Source of the DNA: a virus
Reading direction: 5' to 3' (one strand)
DNA: 64,000 nucleotides
IMG/VR virus record: IMGVR_UViG_3300032323_000716
Coordinates: 1-64,000 of that record
Shown: positions 42,257 to 52,272 of the stretch, one piece after another
Layout of the letters: each line of letters begins with the position of its first letter
Position numbering within the stretch: position 1 is the first letter of the stretch
The notes under the pieces: model-generated
The model's database searches: none
What the model was told of the DNA's origin: nothing
The model's input: only the letters and a program-made list of their open reading frames with translations
Position numbers and translations under genes: made by a program

Positions 42257-45200
42257 ATGGCTAAGAAACAATTAAAAAATTATGTATTTGAACCAGGTAT
42301 CAGTAAAAACGATAACCTGTATCCCAGAGCAGTGGCTTTACTATCTGCCAACAAAGCCTTTTTACAGGCACAGGTAGTAGCGTTTATTAATAATCAAATA
42401 ACAAACAACGTTGCTCCGTATGTAAGTTATACATATGCTAGTCAGAAATGTACTAGAGACGTAGGATTTTTTATTGATGCAATATTACACGATCTAAGAT
42501 ACGGTGGAAATGTTAAGTGTCGTCAAGTTGCTGATTATTTCTGGATCGACGGCGAGCCACAGATTCGTGGAGATGTTACTCCTGAAACAACTGCTCAGAC
42601 ATATCTTAGAACCATTATTAATAATTTTATTTTTACAAATACATCAGTATCTCCTAGTTATGGTAACACTGTGTCGCAGGCTTTCATCCTTGGTCAAAAT
42701 GCAGAAACAGGAGCAGATACTAGAAATACTACGCTGTGGAATATTTTTACAGATGTTATTACCAATGGTACTCCTGCTATGCCAGCAAAAATTCCTGGCG
42801 TATCATCCATTCGTTTAGTTGGACAGATAGATATAAGTTCAATTTTGTTAATCACAGATGTTAACAGCGGACAGATACTTTATAATTTTGCCGATGCTAA
42901 CAACTCTGTTACAGTTTCCTATAAACAAGGTCGTAGTAGCAGTGACGGCCAATTGTTAAGTGATGTAGATTTTCAATCTTGGTGGCAGGCTAGCGATTCT
43001 ATCACTGACATGTTCCTTAGCACAGATACTAGCAGTCTTTCATCAGGATCCGAATTACAGATTTTTGTAGAAGAAGAATATCAAACTATTAGACCTTGGC
43101 AATTCGGCACAGATGCTATTGAGCGTATGCGTGTTGCTGCTCCGCAGGCCATGCTTGACGCTGACTTTGAGTACGGACTACAGCCAACTAAGTGGCAGGC
43201 ATTGGGTACTATTCGTATGTACCCGTCAGTTTTTGAAGTTCCTGGCACAGATCTAGGAGTTTCTAACGTTATCACAGATGCTTCAGTAAACACTGGCGGG
43301 TTTGGTTCTTCATTGATCACCGTTACTACTTCTGGAGTACACGGATTTTCAATAGGACAACCTATAACAGTTAAAGGTCTCAATGCAGGACTAAGTGGTT
43401 TTGCTAGAGCAGAAGGATCGTTTTTAATCTATAGTATTCCAAGTTCTGTAAGTTTTACCTATTTTGCCAGTGCTAAGGTTGGTACGAACTCTGGCGATAG
43501 TTTGTTTACTACATTTACACAGATTCGTCAGGCAGGTTTTTATACTGGAGCATCTATTGGCACACCAACATTTTCAGTGTTCAGTAACGGTACTGTCAAT
43601 AACATAACATCTAAGTTTGATACTCCTTCGGGCAGTTTTTCCATAGCCTTTAACGGAACCTCTCCAACAGTTGGCTCTCCTATTTCTGGAAGCCCGAATA
43701 TTGCTGCTGGTACTTCAGTGGCTGGTGTAATTGGATCGGGGACCGTAGTAGCAAGAGTTAAAGAAACTGTAAGTTCAACGTCAGATACTTCTATAAGAAT
43801 AGTAGATTTAACTGGAATACAACAGCAAATGGCTCTTGATGCTGCCGGCGATGCTGTGTTTATTAACTCAATATCAGGAGACCAATTAACACTTTCTGGA
43901 GCAATAGGATCCACTTATACAGGTGCCAACGGTACCAATGCAACAGTAACTGGTACAAATATTACTCCTATTGGCACAGGCGCAACATTTACAGTTTTTA
44001 GAAGTTCAGGATTTTATACAGTTACAGATGCAGGCGACAGTACATGGAACGGAACCAATTATGCCGTAGGTGATAATTTATTAATTTTAGGAACTTCTTT
44101 AGGAGGTGCCTCACCAGCCAACGACGTCACAGTTGTGGTTACTGCCATTGACTCGGGTGGCGCCATTGAAGGTTTTACATCTGCAGGTAATGCAGTTACT
44201 GGCGGTGCTACATATACCAACGTAGCACAATTTTCCAGCACTGGTGGCGGATCAGGATTTTTAATAGACGTTGTTCGAGCAGGCGGAACAGGTATATATA
44301 ATATAACGCTGGCCGCAGGTGGAACTAGTTATAGTCCCGGCGACACTGTAACATTTGCAGGTACAGACTTAGGCGGATCAAGTCCGGCTAACGATATTGT
44401 TATTCAAATTAATGGAGTAGGCTTTCCTAGTCAAAACGTAGTAGACTATGAAATTGTTGGTACTCCAGTAGGCGCATCAGGTGACGCATCATACACATCA
44501 GTGTCTGCTTCTAACATTCCAGCATCTGGTTCTGGCGCTGAGTTTGACATTACTAGAAATAACGGAGTCTATACCGCAGCCATTGCAGTCCTAGGAGACG
44601 GCGGCGGCGGTTATAATATTGGAAACAGAATTAGAATTTTAGGTACAAGTTTAAATGGTGCATCGCCAGCAAATGACTGTATTGTAAGAGTGAGCGGTGC
44701 TACCGGTGGAATTATTACATCTGTAACAGCAGAAGGAACTCCTTATGCAGGTGATACAATTTCTATCTATCCAACATTAAGTATCAGTGAAGCATTAACA
44801 GGAGCAATTTTAGACGGTTCAGTATTGAATACTGGCGCAATTGCTACTATACAGGTAGACTTCAGTTCCCCACACGGACTAGTACCCGGAACTACAGTTC
44901 TTACACAGGTAACTTCACAGCCTGCTCCTGAATTTGCATCACAGTCTAGAACACTACCAGCATCCGGCACATGGACTGGTGCAGCGGGTCTAAACGGAAT
45001 ATTTGTTGCTGTATTATCTGGATCTAGCGTTTCTGCTAGATCTACAGATGGTCAATCATGGGAAGCAGGAGGCAATATGCCTTCTGGAGCAGCATGGAAA
45101 TCAGTGACTGCAGGAACTATAGGATCAACTAATTATTTTGTAGCAGTAGCCAACGGTCCTTCGACCGCAGCAGCATGGTCGGCAAATGGCGGTACCACAT

Positions 45201-48200
45201 GGGCTGCCTCTACACTACCTAGCAATTCGAACTGGAGTTCAATAACATTTGGAGATGGTAGATTTGTAGCAGTTGCTTCTGGCGGAACTGCCACAGCATT
45301 CTCCACAGACGGCGGCCAAACTTGGTCATCAGGCGGTGCATTATCAACATCAACTACATGGACTGATGTAGCAGCGGGTCTAGTAGGTACCAGCGTTTAT
45401 TTTGTAGCCATAGCCTCGGGCGGTACAGTAGCAAACTATTCTGCAGATGGCGGCGTATCTTGGATAGCCACCGGAGCATTGCCAGCAACAGCAACATGGA
45501 CTAGTTTAGCATACGGAAATAACAGATTCTTTGCTGTGGCTTCAGGAGGAACTACTTCTGCATTTTCAACTAACGGTACAACATGGACAGCCGCAACATT
45601 GCCTAGCAGTGCTACTTGGAGTTCAGTGGCCTATGGCGACGATGTGTTTTTAGTTGTGGCTTCTGGTAGCACATCGGCATTAACATCATTTACCGGTGAA
45701 ACAGGTTCGTTCACTGCAAGAACACTGTCTGCTACTTCTAACTGGTCTGAACTTGCATACACCGCTTATACTGGTTTTGGTAGATTTGTTGCAGTAGGAA
45801 ATACTACTGCGGCTCAAAGCATAGACCTTACTTCCGCTAATCACCAATTGGGCACTGGTCCTCACGTAGTTACTGCGGTCCCTGCACCATCTACTATAAG
45901 ATTCCCGGCAAGAACTACTGGTACTATTAATACAGCAACCGCTTCTATGACCGGTGTTGTATATGCAAGACCTGATGCGTTCTTTACTCACAGACCGTTT
46001 GACGGCGGTGTACAATTAGGTACAGGAAACCCGAGTCACGGTGCGCAGGCCATACGTCAAAGTAAAAAATATATCCGTTACCAATCTGGTAAAGGTATGA
46101 TGTATACCACTGGTGGTTTATTTGCTCCTAGTTATAACATTGCCAGTGCTACAGCCGTTGATACTGTGATTAACAGTTTTATCACGGTGACACTAGATGA
46201 CACAGATCATGGTCTACAACCGGGTGCTATTGTTGAAATCATTGGTATGTTGTCATTTGAGTATAACGGAGAATATACAGTTGAAAGTATTGTCGATGCT
46301 CGTAGATTCCGAGTTAGAGCAGGAGTAACTCTAAGTACAACATCGGCACAATTAGGTCCTGATTGTAAAGTATTATTAAAACGTTGGCACGGTGCCACAG
46401 TTCGTATTGGTGCATTTGACGAACAGAATGGTATTTTTTATCAATATGATGGCCAAGAAATGGCAGTTGTTAGAAGATCTAGCACAAATCAATTAACAGG
46501 TACAGTATCTATCTCTGTTGATAGTAACAGTGTATTTGGTACAGGAACTAGATTTACTGAACAATTAAAAGTTGGCGATAAAATTGTTATTAGAGGTATG
46601 AGTCATTTAGTTACTTCTATCACTAATAACACATCTATGACGGTGGCTCCAGACTGGAGGGGTGCTAATACAATTTCCGGTGCTAAGATCTGTGTCACTG
46701 AAGAATTATATATTCCCCAAAGCCAATGGAATCTTGACAAATTAGACGGTACTGGCGCTAGTGGATATAATTTATTACCATGGCGTATGCAGATGTTAGG
46801 TATGCAATATTCATGGTACGCTGCAGGTTTCATTGAATGGATGATGCGTGGCGCAGATGGTAGATTTGTATTCTTACACAAAGTTAGAAATTCAAACGTA
46901 AACACAGAAGCATATATGCGTACTGCTAACTTGCCTGTGCGTTACGAAGTTGAAAACAGATCAGCCGTAGGAAAATTAGCCGAAACTATTAATAGTACAG
47001 CAACTAGTTTAAGAGTTACAGATGCTAGTCGCTTCCCAACATCTGGAACATTGTATATTGACAACGAATTAATTTCTTATTCTGGAAAATCTGGAAATAC
47101 ATTAACCAGTCTAACTAGGGCTGCAACTTTCTTGGCATTTACTGCTGGACAGAATAGAACTTTTTCTGCAGGTTCTGCAGTAACTCACAGTGAAGGCGCA
47201 GGAGTAACACTGGTAAGTTGTACAACTAGTCCAACAATCAGTCACTGGGGTTCTGCTCTGTTAACAGATGGATTATTTGACGAAGATCGAGGCTACATTT
47301 TTAACTATGCTGCAACGGGTTTGAGTATTACTACTGCTAAACAAACAGCATTTATGATTCGATTAGCACCTTCAGTTTCTAACGCTATTGTTGGAGACCT
47401 TGGAGAAAGAGATCTTCTTAACAGAGCGCAGTTATTGTTAAATGAGATTGCTGTTACCAGCGATACTGGTTCAGGAGCCATTGTTGTTGAAGGTATTTTA
47501 AACCCAAGAAACTATCCTGCTAACCCAACTAACATTACTTGGGCGGGATTATCAAGTTCAGCGGCAGGTGGACAACCAAGTTTTGCTCAAATTGCACTAG
47601 GTGGTTCCATTAACTGGGGTGGCGTACCTTTAACCACAACTACCGCAACTATTCAAGGTGCATTAACAACAACAATAACAGCAAGAGGCTTTTCTACAGT
47701 TACTCAAATATTAACTGCTATAGCAAACAGTGGATTTAGAACTCAGGCTTTTCTAAATACTCAAAATGATTTCTATATAACTAACTCTGCATTTGATGGT
47801 ATTCAGGCTGGTGCAACACCTATACGTGTTGGAGATAGACTAAGTCTAACAACATTTATTACTGGTGGTCAGACTATTTCTAATTTTACAAGAAACTTCT
47901 CAAACAGCGGTTTTACTAGAATAGTAATGAGCGCCAATGCCAACGGTAACAGTGCGGCATTTGCCAATCAATCTGTAACCTGCACAAATAGTATTTCAAC
48001 TGGTTATGCCAGTGCGTTTGTTAACGGTAGAACAGATTTCTTGATCGCAGATACAGATCTTACTACATCAAATTTAACAGTTGGTGATACATTAAGTGTG
48101 GCTTCATTCTTGATCAGTAATCAAACAGTGCAATCTATCACATCGTCATTTGCAAGAGTTTCTGGAACTAACTTTACTCGTATAGTTATGAGTTCTGCTG

Positions 48201-48718
48201 CAAACGCTACACAATCGGTCAATACTAACACTTCAACAACTGTAACTGCTTCGGGTACAGGTTCTAGTTATGCTGGTAACTTTATATTCTTTACACAGGC
48301 AACTTGGAACAACTCCGGGGCGTCAGTGGGTACTCGAGTCGCTACTAGTTTTACACAGTTTCCTGCAGGTACTGCTGTATCCGCAGTAAGTACACGAAGA
48401 TTGGGTACTACTACAGTGATACGTGCAACATTTACTCAGACTCTTACTACATCAGTGAATGCTGCAGGAACTGTGACATTCCAGTTTGGTGACCCACAGT
48501 TTGCGCTGCCAGGAGAACAGGTTTTCTCTTTTGTTACTAACCCAGGTAACGTTGCTAGCTTGACCTTAAAAGAACTTAAAGAGTTAACTACTACTGCAAT
48601 TGGTGGTCGAGGTGCGTTCCCAAATGGCCCGGACGTGTTGGCTATTAATATCTTTAAAGTTACAGGTACCGCAACACCCGGAGCGATTATTCTGCGTTGG
48701 GGAGAGGCGCAGGCTTAA
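42257..48718 (+). CDS. Large tail/baseplate adhesin, 2153 residues, with propeller-like repeats
   Basis: The N-terminal module (NKAFLQAQVVAFINNQI, then CTRDVGFFIDAILHDLRYGG) is shared with both giant fibres. RPWQFGTDAIERMRV and DADFEYGLQPTKWQALGTIR lie at about 279-330. Three GTSLGG-type SPAND repeats lie at about 570-830, and Asp-box repeats at about 900-1180. A conserved block FFTHRPFDGGVQLGTGNPSH, then KYIRYQSGKGMMYTTGGLF, follows at about 1240. That block and the downstream VRYEV part resemble large conserved structural proteins of aquatic T4-like phages, probably at the baseplate periphery. The end overlaps a convergent minus-strand gene by 32 bp. Confidence 0.65.
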   Translation: MAKKQLKNYVFEPGISKNDNLYPRAVALLSANKAFLQAQVVAFINNQITNNVAPYVSYTYASQKCTRDVGFFIDAILHDLRYGGNVKCRQVADYFWIDGEPQIRGDVTPETTAQTYLRTIINNFIFTNTSVSPSYGNTVSQAFILGQNAETGADTRNTTLWNIFTDVITNGTPAMPAKIPGVSSIRLVGQIDISSILLITDVNSGQILYNFADANNSVTVSYKQGRSSSDGQLLSDVDFQSWWQASDSITDMFLSTDTSSLSSGSELQIFVEEEYQTIRPWQFGTDAIERMRVAAPQAMLDADFEYGLQPTKWQALGTIRMYPSVFEVPGTDLGVSNVITDASVNTGGFGSSLITVTTSGVHGFSIGQPITVKGLNAGLSGFARAEGSFLIYSIPSSVSFTYFASAKVGTNSGDSLFTTFTQIRQAGFYTGASIGTPTFSVFSNGTVNNITSKFDTPSGSFSIAFNGTSPTVGSPISGSPNIAAGTSVAGVIGSGTVVARVKETVSSTSDTSIRIVDLTGIQQQMALDAAGDAVFINSISGDQLTLSGAIGSTYTGANGTNATVTGTNITPIGTGATFTVFRSSGFYTVTDAGDSTWNGTNYAVGDNLLILGTSLGGASPANDVTVVVTAIDSGGAIEGFTSAGNAVTGGATYTNVAQFSSTGGGSGFLIDVVRAGGTGIYNITLAAGGTSYSPGDTVTFAGTDLGGSSPANDIVIQINGVGFPSQNVVDYEIVGTPVGASGDASYTSVSASNIPASGSGAEFDITRNNGVYTAAIAVLGDGGGGYNIGNRIRILGTSLNGASPANDCIVRVSGATGGIITSVTAEGTPYAGDTISIYPTLSISEALTGAILDGSVLNTGAIATIQVDFSSPHGLVPGTTVLTQVTSQPAPEFASQSRTLPASGTWTGAAGLNGIFVAVLSGSSVSARSTDGQSWEAGGNMPSGAAWKSVTAGTIGSTNYFVAVANGPSTAAAWSANGGTTWAASTLPSNSNWSSITFGDGRFVAVASGGTATAFSTDGGQTWSSGGALSTSTTWTDVAAGLVGTSVYFVAIASGGTVANYSADGGVSWIATGALPATATWTSLAYGNNRFFAVASGGTTSAFSTNGTTWTAATLPSSATWSSVAYGDDVFLVVASGSTSALTSFTGETGSFTARTLSATSNWSELAYTAYTGFGRFVAVGNTTAAQSIDLTSANHQLGTGPHVVTAVPAPSTIRFPARTTGTINTATASMTGVVYARPDAFFTHRPFDGGVQLGTGNPSHGAQAIRQSKKYIRYQSGKGMMYTTGGLFAPSYNIASATAVDTVINSFITVTLDDTDHGLQPGAIVEIIGMLSFEYNGEYTVESIVDARRFRVRAGVTLSTTSAQLGPDCKVLLKRWHGATVRIGAFDEQNGIFYQYDGQEMAVVRRSSTNQLTGTVSISVDSNSVFGTGTRFTEQLKVGDKIVIRGMSHLVTSITNNTSMTVAPDWRGANTISGAKICVTEELYIPQSQWNLDKLDGTGASGYNLLPWRMQMLGMQYSWYAAGFIEWMMRGADGRFVFLHKVRNSNVNTEAYMRTANLPVRYEVENRSAVGKLAETINSTATSLRVTDASRFPTSGTLYIDNELISYSGKSGNTLTSLTRAATFLAFTAGQNRTFSAGSAVTHSEGAGVTLVSCTTSPTISHWGSALLTDGLFDEDRGYIFNYAATGLSITTAKQTAFMIRLAPSVSNAIVGDLGERDLLNRAQLLLNEIAVTSDTGSGAIVVEGILNPRNYPANPTNITWAGLSSSAAGGQPSFAQIALGGSINWGGVPLTTTTATIQGALTTTITARGFSTVTQILTAIANSGFRTQAFLNTQNDFYITNSAFDGIQAGATPIRVGDRLSLTTFITGGQTISNFTRNFSNSGFTRIVMSANANGNSAAFANQSVTCTNSISTGYASAFVNGRTDFLIADTDLTTSNLTVGDTLSVASFLISNQTVQSITSSFARVSGTNFTRIVMSSAANATQSVNTNTSTTVTASGTGSSYAGNFIFFTQATWNNSGASVGTRVATSFTQFPAGTAVSAVSTRRLGTTTVIRATFTQTLTTSVNAAGTVTFQFGDPQFALPGEQVFSFVTNPGNVASLTLKELKELTTTAIGGRGAFPNGPDVLAINIFKVTGTATPGAIILRWGEAQA
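43970..44750 (+). repeat. Three SPAND repeats in the 2153-residue protein
   Basis: Units of about 80 residues, each with a YxxGDxhxhxGTSLGG core (one reads GTDLGG) followed by (A/S)SPAND and a V-rich strand. A fourth copy lies in the 2807-residue fibre (about 30320-30520). Confidence 0.65.
44956..45800 (+). repeat. Asp-box repeats in the 2153-residue protein
   Basis: About seven units with W..V..G...FVAVASGG and STDGG(Q/T)TW or STNGTTW turns, equivalent to those in the two giant fibres. Confidence 0.6.
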
Positions 48719-48995
48719 CAGCGAACTTGTTACGTTCAAACTGATCTAATTTCGTATCAAGAGTTTTCTTTAACGATACGATATTAGATCGGATATCAGT
48801 AACATCGTCGCCCATCCTGCCGGTTAATACAAGTTGATCGTGACTGCGATCGATATAACCAACCTGTTCTATCAATTGTTTAAAAACTTTAGTCAGTGCG
48901 GCTTTCGATCCCTCGTCAGTGATCGCATCGATCTTTTCTTGATATCTTTTACAGTCTTCTAAAAATCTAGGATTATTTGCTAATTTTGGAATCAT
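48687..48995 (-). CDS. Small helical protein, last of the gp14-gp15 operon
   Basis: 102 residues, predicted helical and coiled coil (DIRSNIVSLKKTLDTKLDQF), with an N-terminal MIPKLANNPRFLEDCKRY and a Pro/Lys-rich end. It overlaps the Nudix-like gene by ATGA, so translation is coupled. Its 3' end overlaps the convergent 2153-residue gene by 32 bp, and no terminator is seen between them. No family recognised; a small structural or assembly protein is likely. Confidence 0.6.
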   Translation of the reverse strand: MIPKLANNPRFLEDCKRYQEKIDAITDEGSKAALTKVFKQLIEQVGYIDRSHDQLVLTGRMGDDVTDIRSNIVSLKKTLDTKLDQFERNKFAVKPAPLPNAE

Positions 48996-49366
48996 TTTTC
49001 TAACACCATTATAGTTTCAATTTTTGCTCTTATCAGCGAATTATTTAACGTCGTTTTAAGGCCAGTATGTAGATTCTTTGGTAACTGATCTATATTGGCC
49101 CAACATATAGTCTCATCCACACCGCCAAAAAATTCGCTATCTACCGAACAGACATATGTGCTGTATTCAAAACCTCTATCTTCTGATAGATAAAGTTCTA
49201 TAGGAATAATTTTTCCCTGCGAATAGTGATCTAATAATTCCTGAGAGTCTTGAATAACTGTAGATACTCTAGCGAATGTAGGCACAGTCCAGCGTTCATC
49301 TTGTAGAATAAGGAACACTCTATTAGTTTTTTTAGAAAGAAAAATCAGTCCGGCACGTTGTTGCAT
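48992..49366 (-). CDS. Nudix-like protein lacking the Nudix box
   Basis: 124 residues from ATG 49366; an upstream in-frame start exists but would overlap gp15 more deeply. The beta-strand framework (RAGLIFLSKKTNRVFLILQD, then ERWTVPTFARVST, and a C-terminal DETICWANIDQLP) resembles a Nudix fold. The catalytic box GX5EX7REUXEEXGU is absent; only VIQDSQELLDHY occupies its place, so hydrolase activity is unlikely. It sits between gp15 and the small helical gene in a structural operon, so a structural or regulatory role is more probable. Confidence 0.5.
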   Translation of the reverse strand: MQQRAGLIFLSKKTNRVFLILQDERWTVPTFARVSTVIQDSQELLDHYSQGKIIPIELYLSEDRGFEYSTYVCSVDSEFFGGVDETICWANIDQLPKNLHTGLKTTLNNSLIRAKIETIMVLEK

Positions 49367-49371
49367 GCTGA

Positions 49372-49379
49372 TACTTATC
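49372..49379 (-). promoter_or_regulatory. GATAAGTA, late promoter-like, 5 nt before ATG
   Basis: The minus-strand octamer GATAAGTA (49379-49372) is followed by 5 nt and the ATG at 49366. The same octamer precedes gp16 at 60147 with 4 nt spacing. Confidence 0.4.
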
Positions 49380-50961
49380 AAGGATTGAGATCTAATCTCC
49401 AATAACCGGCTGCATACTCACCCTCAAACGATTTGAGCCACTGTTCACCATCCCATCTATATTGGATTCCTGTGCGCAGATTTTGAAAGTATGTTGGAAT
49501 AAAATCTTCTCCTGTTAGGCTGGCATCCTCTAGATCATGATCCATAGGGTTCCAAACAGTTATCCAAGCCGAGCCATTCCACTCAATGATAGAATTGGCC
49601 TTGATTACAGGATCATTGCCGTCGAGATTTTTCCATCCGTCAGGACCGTCATAGACTTGACCTAGGCTAGAATCCGAAGGATGACTGGAATCCCAATTTT
49701 GTTGATTAATTAAACCCGTACTAGCACTGTTATTAACATCGTCTAACATTAAGAAACGAGTACCAGAAATAATTGTTTGATCAGTCATTTCACCATTAGG
49801 GCGTTTTGGATTATATTTGTATGGATCTATAATAGCATCTACAGTAGTCCATTGATTGCTTGATCTAGCCGGTCCTTGTATGACAGTGTTACTAGGTTTA
49901 GCATCAACGTCTAAGGTTACTAACAGATATGTAGGATCAAGTTCATTGATAACAAAAGTACCACTTATTTCATTACCGTTGGGTTGTATAAAATATATCT
50001 TACTAATGCCAGGATTATAACCGCCGTATATATCTATTATAGTATTCCAGTCTATGCGTTCACCCTGTTTAACAGGCGGCGTAAATCCTAGAGAAGTTAT
50101 AACTTCTGACTGACGAGTCACTGATAGATCATAGTCTCTATCTTGATTGTTATTGCTCTTGAGCAATAAGACACCAAACTGTCCTGCAGTAACTCGTATT
50201 TGTGCATCGCCAGTTTCTTGATTGTAAATGATATCTTCGAGACTCATGATATCGCCAGAGTCAGTGAATACATTCATAATCATACTGCGTATTACACCTA
50301 GTTTCTTAACCTTGGCAGGAGGAGTAATATAGACAGGAATAGTAAATTCCATAGTAGCAATGTCTATATTAGTATCTGCACCTTGTGGAATAGTTCTAGA
50401 ACTAAAATTAATTGTTTTTAAATCTACTACACTGATACTGGTCCAGTCAATGTAATTGTCTGTGGTTTGAATTTCTAAACTAGGATTGAATAACATCAAT
50501 ATCTGTTCTAGTATCTGCAATTTTTGATCAGTGTTAGACGTCCAAAGTTCTGCCTTCATAGACAGTTTAAACGGAGTAGGCATTAAACGCTCAACTGTAT
50601 AACCACCACCTTGATAATTTTCATAGATAGGAGTACCGCGTAATCTTACATCTGGATGATCAGCAGGATAAAAATCTTCAAAGGCTCTTTCTCGTATTTG
50701 TAATTTGCTAACAAAACTAGCATCTGCTAGCCTACTGGTATCTAACTCTAGTCCGCTAATATAGCAAGCGATCTTGGGCACAGTCTGCATTTTGTTTTCA
50801 GAATTATCTGCAATAATGGATGCTACCTGTCTAGTTAAATCACCGTAGGTAACAGGAATATGTCTTAGAGTTCCATCTCCGGTTTTATATTTGAAACCGA
50901 TAAAGATTCTCATGAATTGTGTTACATATCGGCGTATCTGCCCGTCGTAGAAAAAGTCCAT
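49378..50961 (-). CDS. 15: Tail completion and sheath stabiliser gp15
   Basis: 527 residues, about twice T4 gp15 (272). The N-terminal half has the gp15 features: MDFFYDGQIRRYVTQFMRIF, then FKYKTGDGTLRHIPVTYGDL, LSMKAELWTSNTDQKLQILE, LQILEQILMLFNPSLEIQTT and DNYIDWTSISVVDLKT. The C-terminal 200 residues add two or three W-modules (IIEWNGSAWITVWNP, IQYRWDGEQWLKSFEGEY), which T4 lacks. gp15 forms the hexameric ring that ends the sheath and tube and binds the neck. It overlaps gp14 by one base (TAATG). Confidence 0.85.
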   Translation of the reverse strand: MDFFYDGQIRRYVTQFMRIFIGFKYKTGDGTLRHIPVTYGDLTRQVASIIADNSENKMQTVPKIACYISGLELDTSRLADASFVSKLQIRERAFEDFYPADHPDVRLRGTPIYENYQGGGYTVERLMPTPFKLSMKAELWTSNTDQKLQILEQILMLFNPSLEIQTTDNYIDWTSISVVDLKTINFSSRTIPQGADTNIDIATMEFTIPVYITPPAKVKKLGVIRSMIMNVFTDSGDIMSLEDIIYNQETGDAQIRVTAGQFGVLLLKSNNNQDRDYDLSVTRQSEVITSLGFTPPVKQGERIDWNTIIDIYGGYNPGISKIYFIQPNGNEISGTFVINELDPTYLLVTLDVDAKPSNTVIQGPARSSNQWTTVDAIIDPYKYNPKRPNGEMTDQTIISGTRFLMLDDVNNSASTGLINQQNWDSSHPSDSSLGQVYDGPDGWKNLDGNDPVIKANSIIEWNGSAWITVWNPMDHDLEDASLTGEDFIPTYFQNLRTGIQYRWDGEQWLKSFEGEYAAGYWRLDLNP

Positions 50962-52244
50962 TATTCGTCTGCCTTGGGTCTAAGAGCCTTAGTAAGGCTT
51001 TGTTTCTCTTTTACAGTTTTGCCGTTTATGGTAGTTTGTTTATTGTTATTAACAAAACTGGTTTTCTGTGTTAGTCTTACATCTTTGTCTAAGAATATAT
51101 CATTAGGAGAACCGTTAGCCACAACATCTTCGTAGCCTAGATTGTTCATGGTCATTCTTGTTACATCTTCCACTTTAATCCATCGTGTTCCACTAAAACG
51201 GAACAGCCTCTTGGGGTTGTAATCTGTACGCAAATGATATTGACCAACAGAAGGTTGTAATGGAAAAGAAATACCAGATGAGAACGGAGCACCGTTTGGC
51301 GGAACTCCGTCGCCGTCGCCGATCATTGGGCCATCGTATTCAGGGCTCTGATAGATTGTACTAGAGGTTGAACCAACATATATTGGATCACCGTTCTCAT
51401 CTACTAACGGATTACCTTGAGCATCTGTGGCTTGCGTTTGCATAGAAGCCAGTAATTGTGTAGTATCTACTGTTACTAATTCAACTTTTCCTTCTTGATC
51501 CTTCTGCAACATATAATGTTGAGTAGTATCAAATCCACTCTTAGGAGAATCTGATTCGGCTTGCTCAAGTACTGCCTGAGTAATTTGCATTTCTTTCTCA
51601 TAGGTACTCATGAGATCTCTAAGAGTCGTAGTAGTGTCGTTACTGATACCTTCACTGTCGGCTACTTGATCTAAGATATCTTTGTATTCTTGACTGTCAA
51701 CTAGAGGTTTGCACTTAGCACGATATAGATGCGGATACCAAGTTACAGAAAAACCTTCTGCTGCTCTAGTGACTTCTTCGATGACATAAAATCTTTTCAG
51801 TGCAAATTGAAGATCATTGAGTGCATATTCATCTTTAAGATGCGGCAATTCTATAACATCACCTGAAATTAATTTTCTACCTATTTTTTCTACAGTATCT
51901 TGAATGTGAAAAGTTATGAATATAGTATCATTCTGTAAAAATAAACCAAACTGACTGAGATTAAAATCTGTATCTTGTATGTTATATGCGCCACGAAGTA
52001 TATAAACATCGGGATCGTATTTTCTATCACGATTTTCTAAAAACAATAGATCCTGTATTTGTGTTACATCCGTGGTTGCATAATTAGGAGTAGACGGTGT
52101 GTCCCCCTGCACAGATACACCTGGTCCTAGATACCTGTGTAGAAGCACATCGGTGCCGCCCACTTGGAACATTTCCCAGACAGTTTTATCTATGAATTTA
52201 AAGTCGTTGCCCTTTTGCGGGCGATACAGCGAAAGTCTTGGCAT
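50961..52244 (-). CDS. 14: Neck protein gp14-like
   Basis: 427 residues from ATG 52244 (MPRLSLYRPQKGNDFKFID); an in-frame upstream ATG exists but would extend into gp13. T4 gp14 is 256. The core FKFIDKTVWEMFQVGGTDVL, then LHRYLGP, YDPDVYILRGAYNIQDTDFN, LSQFGLFLQNDTIFITFHI and YALNDLQFALKRFYVIEEV is the pattern I associate with gp14-type neck proteins. The C-terminal part carries a W-module (YHLRTDYNPKRLFRFSGTRW). It is divergent from gp13 with facing late octamers, and it is the head-to-tail connector with gp13. Confidence 0.75.
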   Translation of the reverse strand: MPRLSLYRPQKGNDFKFIDKTVWEMFQVGGTDVLLHRYLGPGVSVQGDTPSTPNYATTDVTQIQDLLFLENRDRKYDPDVYILRGAYNIQDTDFNLSQFGLFLQNDTIFITFHIQDTVEKIGRKLISGDVIELPHLKDEYALNDLQFALKRFYVIEEVTRAAEGFSVTWYPHLYRAKCKPLVDSQEYKDILDQVADSEGISNDTTTTLRDLMSTYEKEMQITQAVLEQAESDSPKSGFDTTQHYMLQKDQEGKVELVTVDTTQLLASMQTQATDAQGNPLVDENGDPIYVGSTSSTIYQSPEYDGPMIGDGDGVPPNGAPFSSGISFPLQPSVGQYHLRTDYNPKRLFRFSGTRWIKVEDVTRMTMNNLGYEDVVANGSPNDIFLDKDVRLTQKTSFVNNNKQTTINGKTVKEKQSLTKALRPKADE

Positions 52245-52251
52245 AGTAGTA

Positions 52252-52272
52252 TATTTACCGCTACGATAAATA
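52252..52272. promoter_or_regulatory. Divergent late octamers between gp14 and gp13
   Basis: Plus strand GATAAATA 52265-52272 lies exactly 5 nt before the gp13 ATG (52278). Minus strand GGTAAATA 52259-52252 lies 7 nt before the gp14 ATG (52244). No ribosome binding site fits in either gap. Confidence 0.6.
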
